Shown here: positions 1 through 11,950 of the stretch, one piece after another
How positions within the stretch are numbered: position 1 is the stretch's first letter
Layout: each line of letters opens with the position of its first letter
Origin: Tanypteryx hageni
Taxonomy: Eukaryota > Arthropoda > Insecta > Odonata > Petaluridae
Length of the DNA stretch: 64,000 nucleotides
NCBI GenBank assembly: GCA_028673005.1
Contig: CM054116.1
Coordinates: 96,058,707 to 96,122,706, forward strand
Direction: 5' to 3'
Notes under the pieces: model-generated
Told to the model about the DNA's origin: nothing
What the model saw: only the letters and a program-made list of their open reading frames with translations
The model's database searches: none
Translations under genes and position numbers: made by a program

Positions 1-3000
1 CAAGCAAAAGTACTTTAACAGTAAAGAAAGAAAAACTCAAGAAGTCGGAGAGCCCCAAGACAACGTTAAGTAATACGAACAATAAGAATTAGTTTACTCG
101 ATTGAGGTTCGATTATGTGCGTGATTCAACTATTTATGCAAATTGTGTGTTAAATTCTGAGCAAACACATTAAACAAACGATTACTGAGTCATCACCATC
201 TTCGTCCGTTTCCTCGCTGCCAATCTCACACGCATCAAATTAATCAAAATTAATATTTCTCGCATATATTGTTTCAATGTAAAAAATCGAGGCTGACTTT
301 TTCTCAACTTTAAGACTCTGCTCTCAGAATAAATACTCACAGTTCGCCCAGCAACTTTCTCCTTATTGCTTCATCGCACAATTTAACGAACTTTAGAAAA
401 AATTACCTAAGCCGAAATTTTCCAGGAAACCGACGGAATTACATAAATTAACATAAAAAACTTTAAAGCCTAGCTTAGATTGCTCGATTATTTTAATTAA
501 TAATGCCGTGTGCATCCGTAAAGGGAGACTTTGGTAATGTTTCTTCGACGATTTCCTTATTCGCCAGCTATGATTTTAATCGCTCCATAATGGAAAATCA
601 ACCCCGTCTTATGTGCAATCTGTTTACGCCCCAGAAATCCTTTCGCGTGCAACAACTCACGCGGTAGCATCTCCCGCTAATGAATTAGTTTTGTGGGGCA
701 ATTATCCACTAAAAGCTCAAGTTTTGCACCACGAAAATTAATAAAGGAGCGTAGTCCGGAACTTGTTTCTCACGATGATTTTGGTTCGCTTTTATCAGTT
801 CCTTTTCGGCTAATTAAGCGAGGCGGCGTTCCGTAAAATTCCAGGATATCCTACCAAATTACAGAGTTCGTCACGTGAAGATCATTCTAGTAATTCTGGC
901 ATATTTATTTCTTCGATGACAATTTACATGACAAAAGATTTCAAAATAAAATCTTGTGTATTAACTGATTAGTTGCACAGTGAGAGTGATCAGGCACTGA
1001 AATTTTTATTGGGCGGCTAATTTGTGGGAGCGATTGAAAGTAGTATCAGATTCGTATTTATTCTAAGGATACCTGTTCTTTTAAAAGAATAATTCTTCCC
1101 GAAAATATATCATGGGCTGTAGAGCACGGCCGATCGTCTTAATTTAATAAGTATCGAAACATTACTGACCTACGTTTAATTTCATCAGACCATTCAAGGC
1201 TAAATATAATAGCCTTAATTTAAACGGATTAATTTTCTACGGAAATAAAATCAACTTCGTCATCTGGAATAAAAAATTGACGTTAAAATGTATCGGATAG
1301 CCAACAACAATTGCAAGAATTAAATCGAGGTATTTTTAATGATTTATTTAGGAGCAACTGTTTTTTATTGTTTACTTATACATATAGCGTACAAGAGCTG
1401 ATGACGGTATCATATAACCGGTTTCTACACACACTTATTTTAAGAGGCAATAAACAAAGCTATCGTAAAAAGAAATATACTTCTCGAATCTTGTTGCTTC
1501 TCTCGAACGGACTTCCGCTAAGTCAAGGGCTCCTTAGCGAAACACGTCGGAATATTTTATTCAGTCCGCGAACGAATTTTCTTCTCCTCTCCGTAAATAA
1601 CACATTTCATTGCGATAAATTAATCTTACTCTATATATTTTGGAGCGACCGAAAATTCATCACAAGGAAAAGTTACCTAACGTCCTGTTCGCGCTGGTAC
1701 CGCAACATGTTTTTTTTACGCCATCCAAAAACCAAATGCCGTTTACGTAACACAAAACCCGTGCAGCATAGATTGCACAAAAAACATGTTTCAACAAGTC
1801 TGTGCATAAATTACGGGGTGCATTATTCGATCGAATTATACCGCGAATCGAGACGTTGCAAAATGCATGGAAACGTGCCACGCGCACTTGCAATTGCTAT
1901 TGCGACGAACCCTTTACTGTTGAGTTGAGCTAATCCATCGCCCACGCGCAAAATCTCGAGTTAGTATTCCTCCATTGCGTCGAGGCCGCTTTAATCTGCC
2001 TCGCGAGCTGGTTAGGACGCCGCAAGGTCCATCGCTTGAACACTGAGAGAGAAATATCTCCCCTTCGCCAATCTTCAGCCGCTCACCACCTGAGGCCACG
2101 TATCCTGAGGGATCTCTTCAACCTCCAGCAAGACAAATTGCAGTCGCGTCCTCAAATCCATCTAAGGGCGTAAATTTGAACTCGAAGGTCAGAAAGAATA
2201 ACATGCTTTTATCGGGTAGATCTCGCGTCCTTTATTTTTACGGAGGAATTATAGCTGATACCGTACAGCAGGAGCCTCCGAATTACGGTCTGCCGGCTAT
2301 ATTCGTCCCCTTACCTCACCGTCTAAGACATGCAAATTCGTATAGTTACCAGCAGATGTCACTAGATATAATCCATGAAATCTAAAGGATATTTTTTTAT
2401 TATGTAGATGCAGTACATTTTAATATAGGAGTTTGACACATTACACAATAAAAAAATTGTCAAAACTAGCTCTTTGAAATTTATACAGCCACCATCCATT
2501 TGAAAGTTCGTATTTGGCCAGCACAATAGTATATTGAGACAATGGCATCATTAAAGCTTACGCTTTAGATTACTAACCTATGTACTAATTATATCGTCAA
2601 AATTCTTTAATACAAAATTAATCAGATAAGCCTAAACTTTGTGTAACCGATTCATTTGGAAACGAGAAAAGAAAAATACACCTTTTAAAAATTCAATTTT
2701 AATAAAAATATTTTTAATTACAATTCAGATTTCGTTCTACTGCAGCATCATCTGGCAATCTAAAGTAAATTTATTAAAGTCAGATTGTTACGTTTGGACG
2801 TTATAATAAATACATAGGTTAGTAAGCTTAAGTTTAAGCATTAATGATGACATTGTATCATTTCTGTCAATGTCTGGAAGTTTGAAAGAGTAAGCTGTAG
2901 ATGAATCTTTATGAGAAAAAATTTCTTATGAATATCTGTAAGTATGGCGAATTGTTTTCGCTGATTCTCAGAAGCTGAATGTAGGTCCTAAGTACTCTGC

Positions 3001-4571
3001 ACCCTGATAATATTGCTATCTTTCGAGTGGGTTAAGAGTAAGAATCATCTGCATTTCCGTTCATATGATCAAGATGCAGTCAAATATCGATAACTCTTAA
3101 CGCCAATAGCTCGAATTTTCGATCAAAGTATTTTTTTCGGTCACATTCGTATACGATAAAAATCAAGTTCGATGACTCGAAGTTACAACAATTCGATCTT
3201 CCTTTGAGGTTCCCGTCATCGAGGTTCGACTGAATACGCTTTGTTTTTGCAAAACGTTTCTTTTTTGTGAATTCTAATTCTGGAGAATCTTAACTGAAAA
3301 AAATTAATATTCTCGGAGGAAAAAACAACGAAATTTAAAATCTTGAAACAGGAATGGGGTTAATAAATCCAATAACACAGATCGTGAGAGATAACACAAT
3401 CTAACCACTAATCCACGGCCGCCTACTCACCCATACACCCCTTTTTTTGTTCTCAGGGTCGTATATTGATAGACCATCTTGGAACTATGAGGCGCCCACA
3501 ATCTCCTAAAATCTGACGATCTCGTCCATATAGCGCCGCGCTTCTCCAGAACTTTCTAATCTCTATGGAATCGCCTTCCGGACCAGTTCCGAATGACGTG
3601 CTTTGCCCGACGGAGTTCAAGGTCTCGTAGTATAGACGTGGTGAAAATGGGTCAAATGGAGAGAGAGATATATATACCAAATTCGCCCAATATATTCTTG
3701 CGGGGACGAAACGTCGGATGGAACGCCCCCTACTTGATGATCACGGGGGCAGATACGCGAGTGACAATGGCTAGCGCGGGGCCACTCCCAAGGCGATGGA
3801 GTCGCCCTCAACAGCCTCCCCACCGTGATCTAGGAAGGAAAGCCAGACTAAAAGATTGGGAAGGTTTAACGTCTCGAGATGGTTCCGATATGAATTCCAA
3901 CTGAATTTTTTCACTCGAAAATGTACAATGGATTTTCTCGGTTCGGACAATCCACGGCCCCCCTCCCTCCTCTCGTAAAATGATAACGTTCGTAAAAAAA
4001 TGTTCCTCGCGTGGGATGTTCGTAAAAATGCTATCCAATACGACTTCTTTATTCTCGAATCAGGGCATGACTAAGACGGTTCATCGAAAAACTCTGTACG
4101 CAGTATTTAGAGCAGTACTGCGCCTTTTTCTGCCAAAGGCCCGCAATAGCCATTTTCCCCCAGCCTGCGGGTCGCATTTTGAAAACTTAAAATACACACT
4201 AATTAAAATAACCGAAGTATACATTTTGTTATTAATTACTTTTTTAATTTGAATAGTACCTACTTAAACTATTCCTGTATTTTGAAACGCGTAAATCTGA
4301 TATTTTGTGACTAAAAATGCAGTTCTGACAAACACACCCGTTAAGAGTTGAAAACCTGGCTAAAAATTAAACAGTCTATTTAGCCAAAAACTTCATCACG
4401 ATCCAGTGCGACACCTCAGACTGCATCTCCAAAGCTAATCGTTTCAAATCAAGTGCAATGCTTGTTTTGCTCAGCCGCATCAAATGGAAAGCCTATTTGC
4501 AAATATAATTACTTCCGAACAAACTTTCACACACAACAACAACCCGCGGGTTGTGCACCGCTGCTTTAGTG
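1..4571. other. Non-coding, CpG-rich left flank
   Basis: No conserved protein domain is visible on either strand. The longest open frame, 1311-1928 on the plus strand (205 codons), has no recognisable motif and an amino-acid mix typical of random frames, so I do not call it a gene. CpG dinucleotides are clearly more frequent here, for example in 1500-2100 and 3450-4050, than in 12-18 kb. An imperfect inverted repeat lies at 2530-2868. Confidence 0.5.
2530..2868. repeat. Imperfect inverted repeat, possible MITE
   Basis: Bases 2530-2586 and 2806-2868 are inverted copies of each other. Both contain a stretch reading ACTAACCTATGTA next to a run like ATCATTAA-GCTTA, in opposite orientation, separated by about 220 AT-rich bases. 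Weaker similarity may extend outward. No clear target-site duplication was found, so a decayed MITE is an inference. Confidence 0.45.
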
Positions 4572-4827
4572 CAGTGGTTCTCAAACTTTCTCCCTTGAAA
4601 ATCATGCGGCCCCCTTTGAATTGAAAATAGTGAAAATCAGAAACTTGATTGCAAATTTCTTCATTTTGTTTTATTTTATTTTTTATAATTTTTACTGCGT
4701 TTTTCCAAAAATTCTGAAAAATTTTATTATTCGTGAAAACTTTATTTTTCGGCATTTCACCTTGCATCCAAAATAGTTTTACGCCCCCCCTGGGGGAGGG
4801 GGGCGGCCCACAGTTTGAGAAACGCTG
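4572..4827. mobile_element. hAT-type MITE (256 bp)
   Basis: The left end CAGTGGTTCTCAAACT and right end AGTTTGAGAAACGCTG are inverted repeats. They are flanked by 8-bp near-identical duplications, CTTTAGTG (4564-4571) and CTTTAGAG (4828-4835). An 8-bp duplication and CAGTGG-like termini are hAT hallmarks. There is no transposase ORF, so it is a non-autonomous copy. Confidence 0.85.
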
Positions 4828-4835
4828 CTTTAGAG

Positions 4836-7800
4836 AATCGCGTTGGAAATCCTCGTGACAACCTAAGAAAAGGGTAATTATCATAGTGATAAGAGTATTA
4901 ACCATCTTCGACGGTAGAAAACTCCACTGACCCGATGACAAGCGTATAATCCGTTAATTTGAAATGGTTCCGCCAATCAGCTATTTCAAAAATATAAATG
5001 AAAAGTTAAGCTAGTAAACAGATATAGTCTTAAATTAAGATATAACACAGCATACAATAATATCCACCCTAAAACTTTATACAACTGCTTCGTTTGTATC
5101 AAGAAGATAATGCGGATCCTCGTCAGTCACCCAGAGTAAATAAAGCACTATCTGAAGTTATGACGAAGGGCGTGGTCAAGGTTTTATCATGTGGGAAATA
5201 AACGTGACAAATCAAGGTGATGACAACTCCCAAAAAACCTTGATTGAGGTCTCCAGAGAAAAATAAGAACAGTTTTACATGGCAAACGTCGGAAAACCCG
5301 AGTCTGGATATGATACGGACATCTTAAGGAGTTTTTAGCACTTTCAGTTTATCTCGAAAGTTAGCATTTAAATGTAAAAATGTTTCAACTATGACGCCGT
5401 TTTGACGTTCTGTGGTAAGCTAAAAATAATAATTAAAATCTTTGCAGCGTACTGCACCCGTGTTCCGCTAACAAAATATTTAAGGGATGATTTTTAAACT
5501 TTTAATAAATACCATTCGTCGAGAAGTTGGTGAAAACCTGATAGAATAAGCAATTTCACGTCAAATGTAATTAATAGTATAACTATATACTACGTTCAAG
5601 TTGACCACGATTACTAAAACCCAAGAAAAAGGTTATTTTAATGATTCCATATGATTTACTCCACTGCCGTGATCCGCACGTTTAGTTATAATTTCTAGTT
5701 TTGATTTGTCCATTGTTTATGAATGTATATGTATATTTATTATTATTTATTTATTATTATTTATTTATTATATATTTATTATTATATATTGTCGACTTTA
5801 TACCAGTCAGCAAATAATCCTTTTTAATTTTATGGTCTCCCCTTAAGAAAGATATCTCACAGATATCCGATTCTGCACGTACATCAGGTATGTCACCCCT
5901 AAGGTTGAGAAGTGAAATATTTTACCAACAATTTCGTCCTTACTGCTGTGGAACCGGGGCGCGGTTTGGTCCCGAATTTCCATAGAGGTCGTCAACGACG
6001 GACGAGCAAAATAATGAAACCGAAAAAGACCGAATTGTCTCAACAAGGGAGTTACAAAACTGACCGCCTTTGCGACCTGATTTTAGCAGGCAAATTCACG
6101 AGATCACGTTGTCTATCACGGCGGCAAATTACTTGTACAAATAAAACCTCGAGCTGGCTAGATTATAACACCAATAGGAGGAAATGTGGATATAAATTGC
6201 TTCTAACGAGATTGATTAAGGGTCAGGAGGTTTAAAAATGCTAAATTCTAGCCTTGGCATTCATGTATATGGTGTCGGATCATATACTGACAATAAATAA
6301 AATTAAAAATCTCCATGTCCGAAGCCTAAAGGGAAAGAGAGACAAATAAATACTAAATCTGATTACTAGTAATGCTGATATACATAAGTCGATACGAAAT
6401 CCAGGGCAGGAGGAATAAATAGGATTGCTAATGGTTAATATGCATTGAGATACGCAAGACCTCAATGTTCTGAAAGCAACTCTTAAAGAGTTTTCGCGAG
6501 AAGAGCGCTGATACTAACATTGATGACATAATTATTTCAATGAAGTTTCGTTGATTTTTACAATTAAAAAGGGATCAAATAAATTATACTTCCGATTAAT
6601 TTCGAGCGTCAGATTTATCACCACTATGACAAGTACATAATTTCTCAATTTCAATAACTGAAATACATAATTATTTGATGCATACATACATCTATTGCTA
6701 ATGTTTGTCATTAACTCCTACTTTATGCTTTACATTTTATTTAAAGTTTCCCATGGAGAAATATGGAAATTTAAACCAAAATCGTACTGCGGCTAAAATG
6801 ACGTTCATATTTTTTATTTTAAATTTTTACAGGCGTAGTGATTTTTTTATTGAGCTATAAACACGCCTTTTTATTGCATTACTAGCGTCTATATAGTTGA
6901 TATTCTACAAAAATTACGGTTCAGTACATCGAATTTTATTTCATCAGAGAAATAATTCATACGAAAAATAATAAAATATCACAAATGCCTAGGAATTTTA
7001 CATCCATATTCTTGAATTTGACATTTTCTCTGGCATTTTCATTTCCTGCCAGCCATTCCATATGAAATATCAGCTGGCAGCTCCAGCTTTATAGAGTTGT
7101 TTTTTCCATATAACCTGTCATTTGCTCTCTATACTCTTTCACAACCAGAAGATCTTTCACATAGGTGTCCTTAGATCAAATTGATAGCAAATACGCTCAC
7201 AGTAATGTAAGGAAATATGTAGGAAATCATATTCACTGAATCTTTCAATAAAAAAATGGGAAAATTTTATTCGCTTATTTCGACATGCAAATTATCGTTC
7301 CCTAGTTCAAATTCAAAAGTAGCAAACACGATATACGTAATATAAAAAGTCAACTTAAAAGACTTCCGAATTTCTCAGTAGCAAGCCAAAACAATTTCTA
7401 CGGCTAAAACTCACGATGGTTCGCCTCATTATACAAATACAAAGTATAGAAAGTACCTTTTTTGGAACATTTGGCTATCTTTATTAAATGCTCCTTTATT
7501 TATTCCAACAGTTTTCGGTATTGACTAAAAAGACCTAAAATAATTCCGAAAGAAGCAAATAAACTTAAAAAACAAGATTCTTATGTATATGTGCAATATT
7601 CTATACCAAAAGCATTTTGAATAATCGTCTTACTTAAATTTTCAAAATAAGTGATCGTACTAAATAAGGAAGTTAATAAAAACGGGGCAACCGGACAAGA
7701 CATTTCGAAGAGAATGTTCGCGTGCACTTAAACTCGGGCGGGTGCTATGCTCCGCTGACTCATATCAACATACACGATTTAAGTTCGCCGTAATTTCACA

Positions 7801-9878
7801 ACCTATAATTAAAATTCATGTCGCCGATTTTCCGCCAGTTTTTCTGCCGTTCACCATCAATCAGACTGGACGCAGAGGCGTTCCACTGGTGCCATAATTG
7901 GAGATCTTCCGTTGGTCTAAGCCAGAGGTTCCCAAAGCGTAGCTCGCAAGCTACGTGTGGAGCGCGCATCTATTGATTGTGGCTCACAGAGTTATATCTA
8001 ACAGATTTGCATGGTACAGGGGCTACCGAAGACCTCTTCACCTCAATTCAATTACGACAAACAAGTAAGATACCCTTGCTAAAGCAGGTGGAAGCACGTT
8101 TTCTCAGAATTTTTCAGGGTTCTGGTTTGCCTCCTCCTATGAGGGGAGAAACTACACCGTTGGAACGTAGATCCTCATTTGAGTTTTCCCATCGGTTATC
8201 TAATTCAAAAAGAATTTTCCTAATATTCCCAGTAGATTGGCTAAAATACCATTTCAAAATTTTGAATTTTACGAGTTTGAAGCCATCTAGCGGAAACTCG
8301 ACGAATCACCGTGAAAGTTCTATCGGTGGAAACTTAATGGATTTATAAGAGCTATCTAATTCAAAAAGAATTTCCAAATATCATCTAAAACAAAATAGTT
8401 GATTGTCCACAGACAGACAGAGTGATCACATAACCACATTTTTCTTTTGAGAAAACGTGCTACAAATGAAAAACTACAGTTTAAAGCAAAAATTTGTACG
8501 ATCAATTCAATAGGGAATTATCGAGCTTGTCTTATGGCAGAAAAAATTCAAGAACAAAGCACTTATCTCAGGAATCTCCAATAGCCACAAGGTTATAAAA
8601 AACGAGATGCGCATTTCGGCTACAAAGCAGCCGTCTTCAGCGGTAATTCACCAAAAATATATTCTGAAATATTTTATGCCAGTTGTTACTGGAGATATTT
8701 GAGACTAGTATTTCTACATACTTACTTTTTAAAGTAGGATCGATATAACACAATATAATTATTTATTTTGCAATTATTAGTAAAATTTTACCAAATATAA
8801 AGCATGGTATACACAACGTAGAACTACGATTATTCAAAATAATTGGAAGCAATTTTGGTTTGGACATTCAGAAATTCTTAAAGTCATTCTGCTCAAAATT
8901 CCTTGTACATACACTGAAGATTAAATCTGTATGGCAAGTGAAAGTAACATACTGATGGGGGTAGGGATTTTCAAAATACATATAGGGTTGTTGGCAGAGG
9001 CAAAATAAAGAGGGAAGAAGGGCAATTGGGGCAATCGCCCCCCCCCCACCACCCTCCCTCCCCCTGGGAAGTTTCTGTATTTATCCCTGAGATAGCTCAA
9101 TTAAAAGTGGGAGTCTAGTCATTTTCCCAGATTAGAGAAATGTTAAATTTGATTTTGGTATTTATTTAAGTGACATGATATTCACTCTGCAAAGGAATAA
9201 GAAAGAAAGGAAGTACCGGTTCTCAAACTGTCAAGAGGGATTTCTGAAAACAAATTTCTAAGTAATTCATACTATGGCCCTTTGATAACTAAAATGAAAG
9301 TCGTCTTCTTCTTAAGATTAAAATTTTACTTTGTTATATCATAAGTGTAACTTATGCGCATGACATCAAAAAATCTCTATTCGTGTTGAACAGCAGAATA
9401 AATAAACACTCATCAAGACAATGGCTGTCTGAGGGTCTAATGCTTTTAAAGAAGGTATGGCACACAGCAATTACGGGCATGAGGCGTATTAATTATTACC
9501 TTGTGTTGATATCAAGTGACATGAGAATTGTTTAGTCTTCCATTCCTTCGTAAAAATCAAGCATAACATCTCAAATGACTGTTAGACAAACTCAAGCTCA
9601 CACTCGGGAATATTGATTGGTGGGTTTAAAAAAATGTTAACAAGAAAAGATACATAGCACAATACTATAATTTTACCATTAGATAAAAATCAGAATTAAG
9701 TAAACCTCTAAGTGAATAATATAAAAAAAGGTTCTTTAAATTGAAGGGGGTGACTAGCTCAAGCCTATTAATCCTCCGATACCATGGCACACCAATCTAA
9801 AAAGCAATCGCAATTAGAAATGTAGCTCAAATCTGTCCTAAGTTGAAAATTCTTCACCAGGGATGTAACTAGGTGAGG
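4836..9878. other. Non-coding region with simple repeats
   Basis: No gene is supported. A TATTATTATTTA-type simple repeat lies at about 5735-5790. A lone hAT-like end (CAGAGGTTCCCAAA) starts at 7925 without a visible partner. A sequence close to TCTAATTCAAAAAGAATTT occurs twice, near 8198 and 8353. A C-rich low-complexity run is at 9039-9065. Everything else is AT-rich sequence with scattered stops in all frames. Confidence 0.5.
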
Positions 9879-9886
9879 ACCTAGGG

Positions 9887-11498
9887 CAGCGGTACCCAAC
9901 CTTTTTCACTTCACAAACCCCTTGAGCAAACCTATTTCTCATCACGAACCCCTTAGATTAATCTTTTATCTTTGCGAACCCCTTGATCTTTGCGAACCCC
10001 TCAAGTTGTAACAGTTTTGGCGGCGAACCCCTTATAATGGCGAGTCAATTTTGTAAAAACTAATCATTTTGAACGCGTTTAATTAACAAAAAATGAAAAG
10101 TTTATAGAGCACATAGTACGTAAACGTTCACAATAAAAGCAGAATCTCTGATATAGTCATCAGTTTTTAGTTAGTTAGTGTCCTGTAAAATTCAAATACA
10201 GTAGTCTCAATTATCCGAGCCCCACTTATCCAAGCTTCCATGTTAACCGAGGCAACCCCCTCTAAATATATTGTTGTTTTTAGCTTGCGCTCAAGGTCAC
10301 ATGTTATTTACCACATGTAAATCATGACTCGTCAAGACTTCAGTTATCAGTTGATACATAGCATAAGATTCACGAAGCATGCAGCTGCATTCAGCCGCAA
10401 CAAGGTATGTAACCGAGGCATGGTCTTCTCGACAGAGGCTCAGATCGTCGAGTCAGTCATCGATGAACTTCAGTAAAAAGGAGACATTAAACTACACTTC
10501 AATACTCACCGACTTGTCCATTCTTGACATTCATCATTTTTATTACCCTACAATAGTTAGAAGGTTCTTGACTCGACTGAATGAGTGGGAAAAGATAGCG
10601 TGTCGTGGTATCTCTAGACCAAATTAAAGGATATTCAACAATTTAGGTGGCGTAACATGGCAGCCAAAAAGCGAAGACCAAAGTTAGGCAGAAATCATTA
10701 AAAGACTATTTTGTTTGTGTAATATCAATAAATTGTTCTTTTAGTTTAGTTACGTACGTATAAAATACATTTTCTGAATAGGCCTGTTTTAATACCTAAA
10801 AATGAAACTTCCGTTTTATCCGAGTTTATCATTATCAGAGGTTAGCTTGATCCACTTTACCTTGGATAATCGAGATTTTTACTGTACAATTCTTGAAGCA
10901 TAAGAAAAAATTGAAAATAAAACCATGCAACTAATTTAAATGAAATAAAAATATTGGTAAGAATTGTAGAACCAAGAAAGTGAAAAAGACGCCATTACCA
11001 AATTTTTCTCGCAAACCTCTCAGATTTATTTCACGAACCACTATAGTCTATTTCATTTATCTTTCGTACGTACTTGGGACCATTCCTGTGTTTCCGCTGC
11101 TTGGAGGTGGAGAGACATTCCCCCACCTCCTAGAGAGGAGTTGTCTCCTCACTGAAGAACTCAAACTCGGTGCTACCATATCTACTAAACTGGAAAACGT
11201 TGTGGAAAGCTCAGAAGAAAGAGAAAGATGCCAGCGGTGAGCTACTGGGACGTGGGGCTTGACTGTTCGGACAACGAAGGCATTAGCACGTGGCAACACA
11301 GCACTCAGACTTGATGCAGGCATAACGGAGGCCAGAGAGAGAATGAGCTCTCGATGGGAGAGGCTCCGCCTACTTCATTCCTATTCTTCTCGTAAGATCG
11401 CGTACTGGAAAGCTCTCTTCTTCACTCTCTCTCTCTCAGCTGCAAAGATATAGGAAACAAGGTATAGGGGTACGTGAACCACCAGTTGGGAAACGCTG
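9887..11498. mobile_element. hAT-type element carrying a nested insertion
   Basis: Termini CAGCGGTACCCAACCT and (right, inverted) CAGCGTTTCCCAACTGG form imperfect TIRs. They are flanked by a perfect 8-bp duplication ACCTAGGG at 9879-9886 and 11499-11506. The interior has no recognisable transposase; short frames such as 11057-11323 look random. A separate TA-flanked element is inserted at 10199-10884, so the original hAT copy was about 0.9 kb. Confidence 0.85.
10199..10884. mobile_element. pogo/Tigger-like MITE nested in the hAT
   Basis: The left end starts CAGTAGTCTCAATTATCC. The right end, inverted, starts CAGTAAAAATCTCGATTATCC. Both are flanked by TA (10197-98 and 10885-86), the target duplication of Tc1/mariner-pogo elements. 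Its 82-codon frame at 10379-10627 has no recognised domain. It lies wholly inside the 9887-11498 element and so inserted later. Confidence 0.75.
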
Positions 11499-11523
11499 AC
11501 CTAGGGGATCCTGGCCCCCCACT

Positions 11524-11942
11524 CAGCACTGTAACTAGCTATTTTAGCACCCAGAGCAAACTACCAAATATGCACCCCCTCCATAAAAAATTCTCTAATA
11601 TCTATATGGATTTAGGGTGAACAATTAATAAATAAAAATAAACTATAAATGATATAATTTCTTACTATAAATGTACATAATTATAAATATAATTACATAC
11701 AATTACACAATTTAAATACAGAAAGTATAAATATTTTAATATTAAAGACTTATCTATGCAATTTTAATGCAGCAAACTCATCAATAGCATCATTGAAATT
11801 TACAGTTTCTGCTATGCATGTCTGAACAAGTTTAGTAGTGAAATCTTCCATCCATGTGACAAGCACAACTTGCCTTTAACAATGTTTGCACCCCTTCTTT
11901 AGTTATGCCCTGGGCAGATGCCCCGCCCTAGTTACAGTGCTG
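11524..11942. mobile_element. hAT-type MITE, family X copy 1
   Basis: TIRs are CAGCACTGTAACTAG on the left and CTAGTTACAGTGCTG on the right. The flanks CCCCCACT (11516-11523) and CCTCCACT (11943-11950) match at 7 of 8 bases. A second copy of the same family lies at 22854-23315 and shares the interior, including a ATGCACCCCCTCCATAAAA stretch and an AT-rich core with repeated ATAATT motifs. Confidence 0.82.
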
Positions 11943-11950
11943 CCTCCACT

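Noticed and set aside
1311..1928. 205-codon open frame on the plus strand
   Set aside because: No domain, no splice support and random-looking composition; stop-poor by chance.
3381..3445. tRNA-like A-box (GTGGTTAGATTG) on the minus strand, possible SINE head
   Set aside because: No B box and no second copy; too weak.
7925..8400. Possible hAT element starting CAGAGGTTCCCAAA
   Set aside because: No matching right end or duplication could be found; noted only as a lone end.
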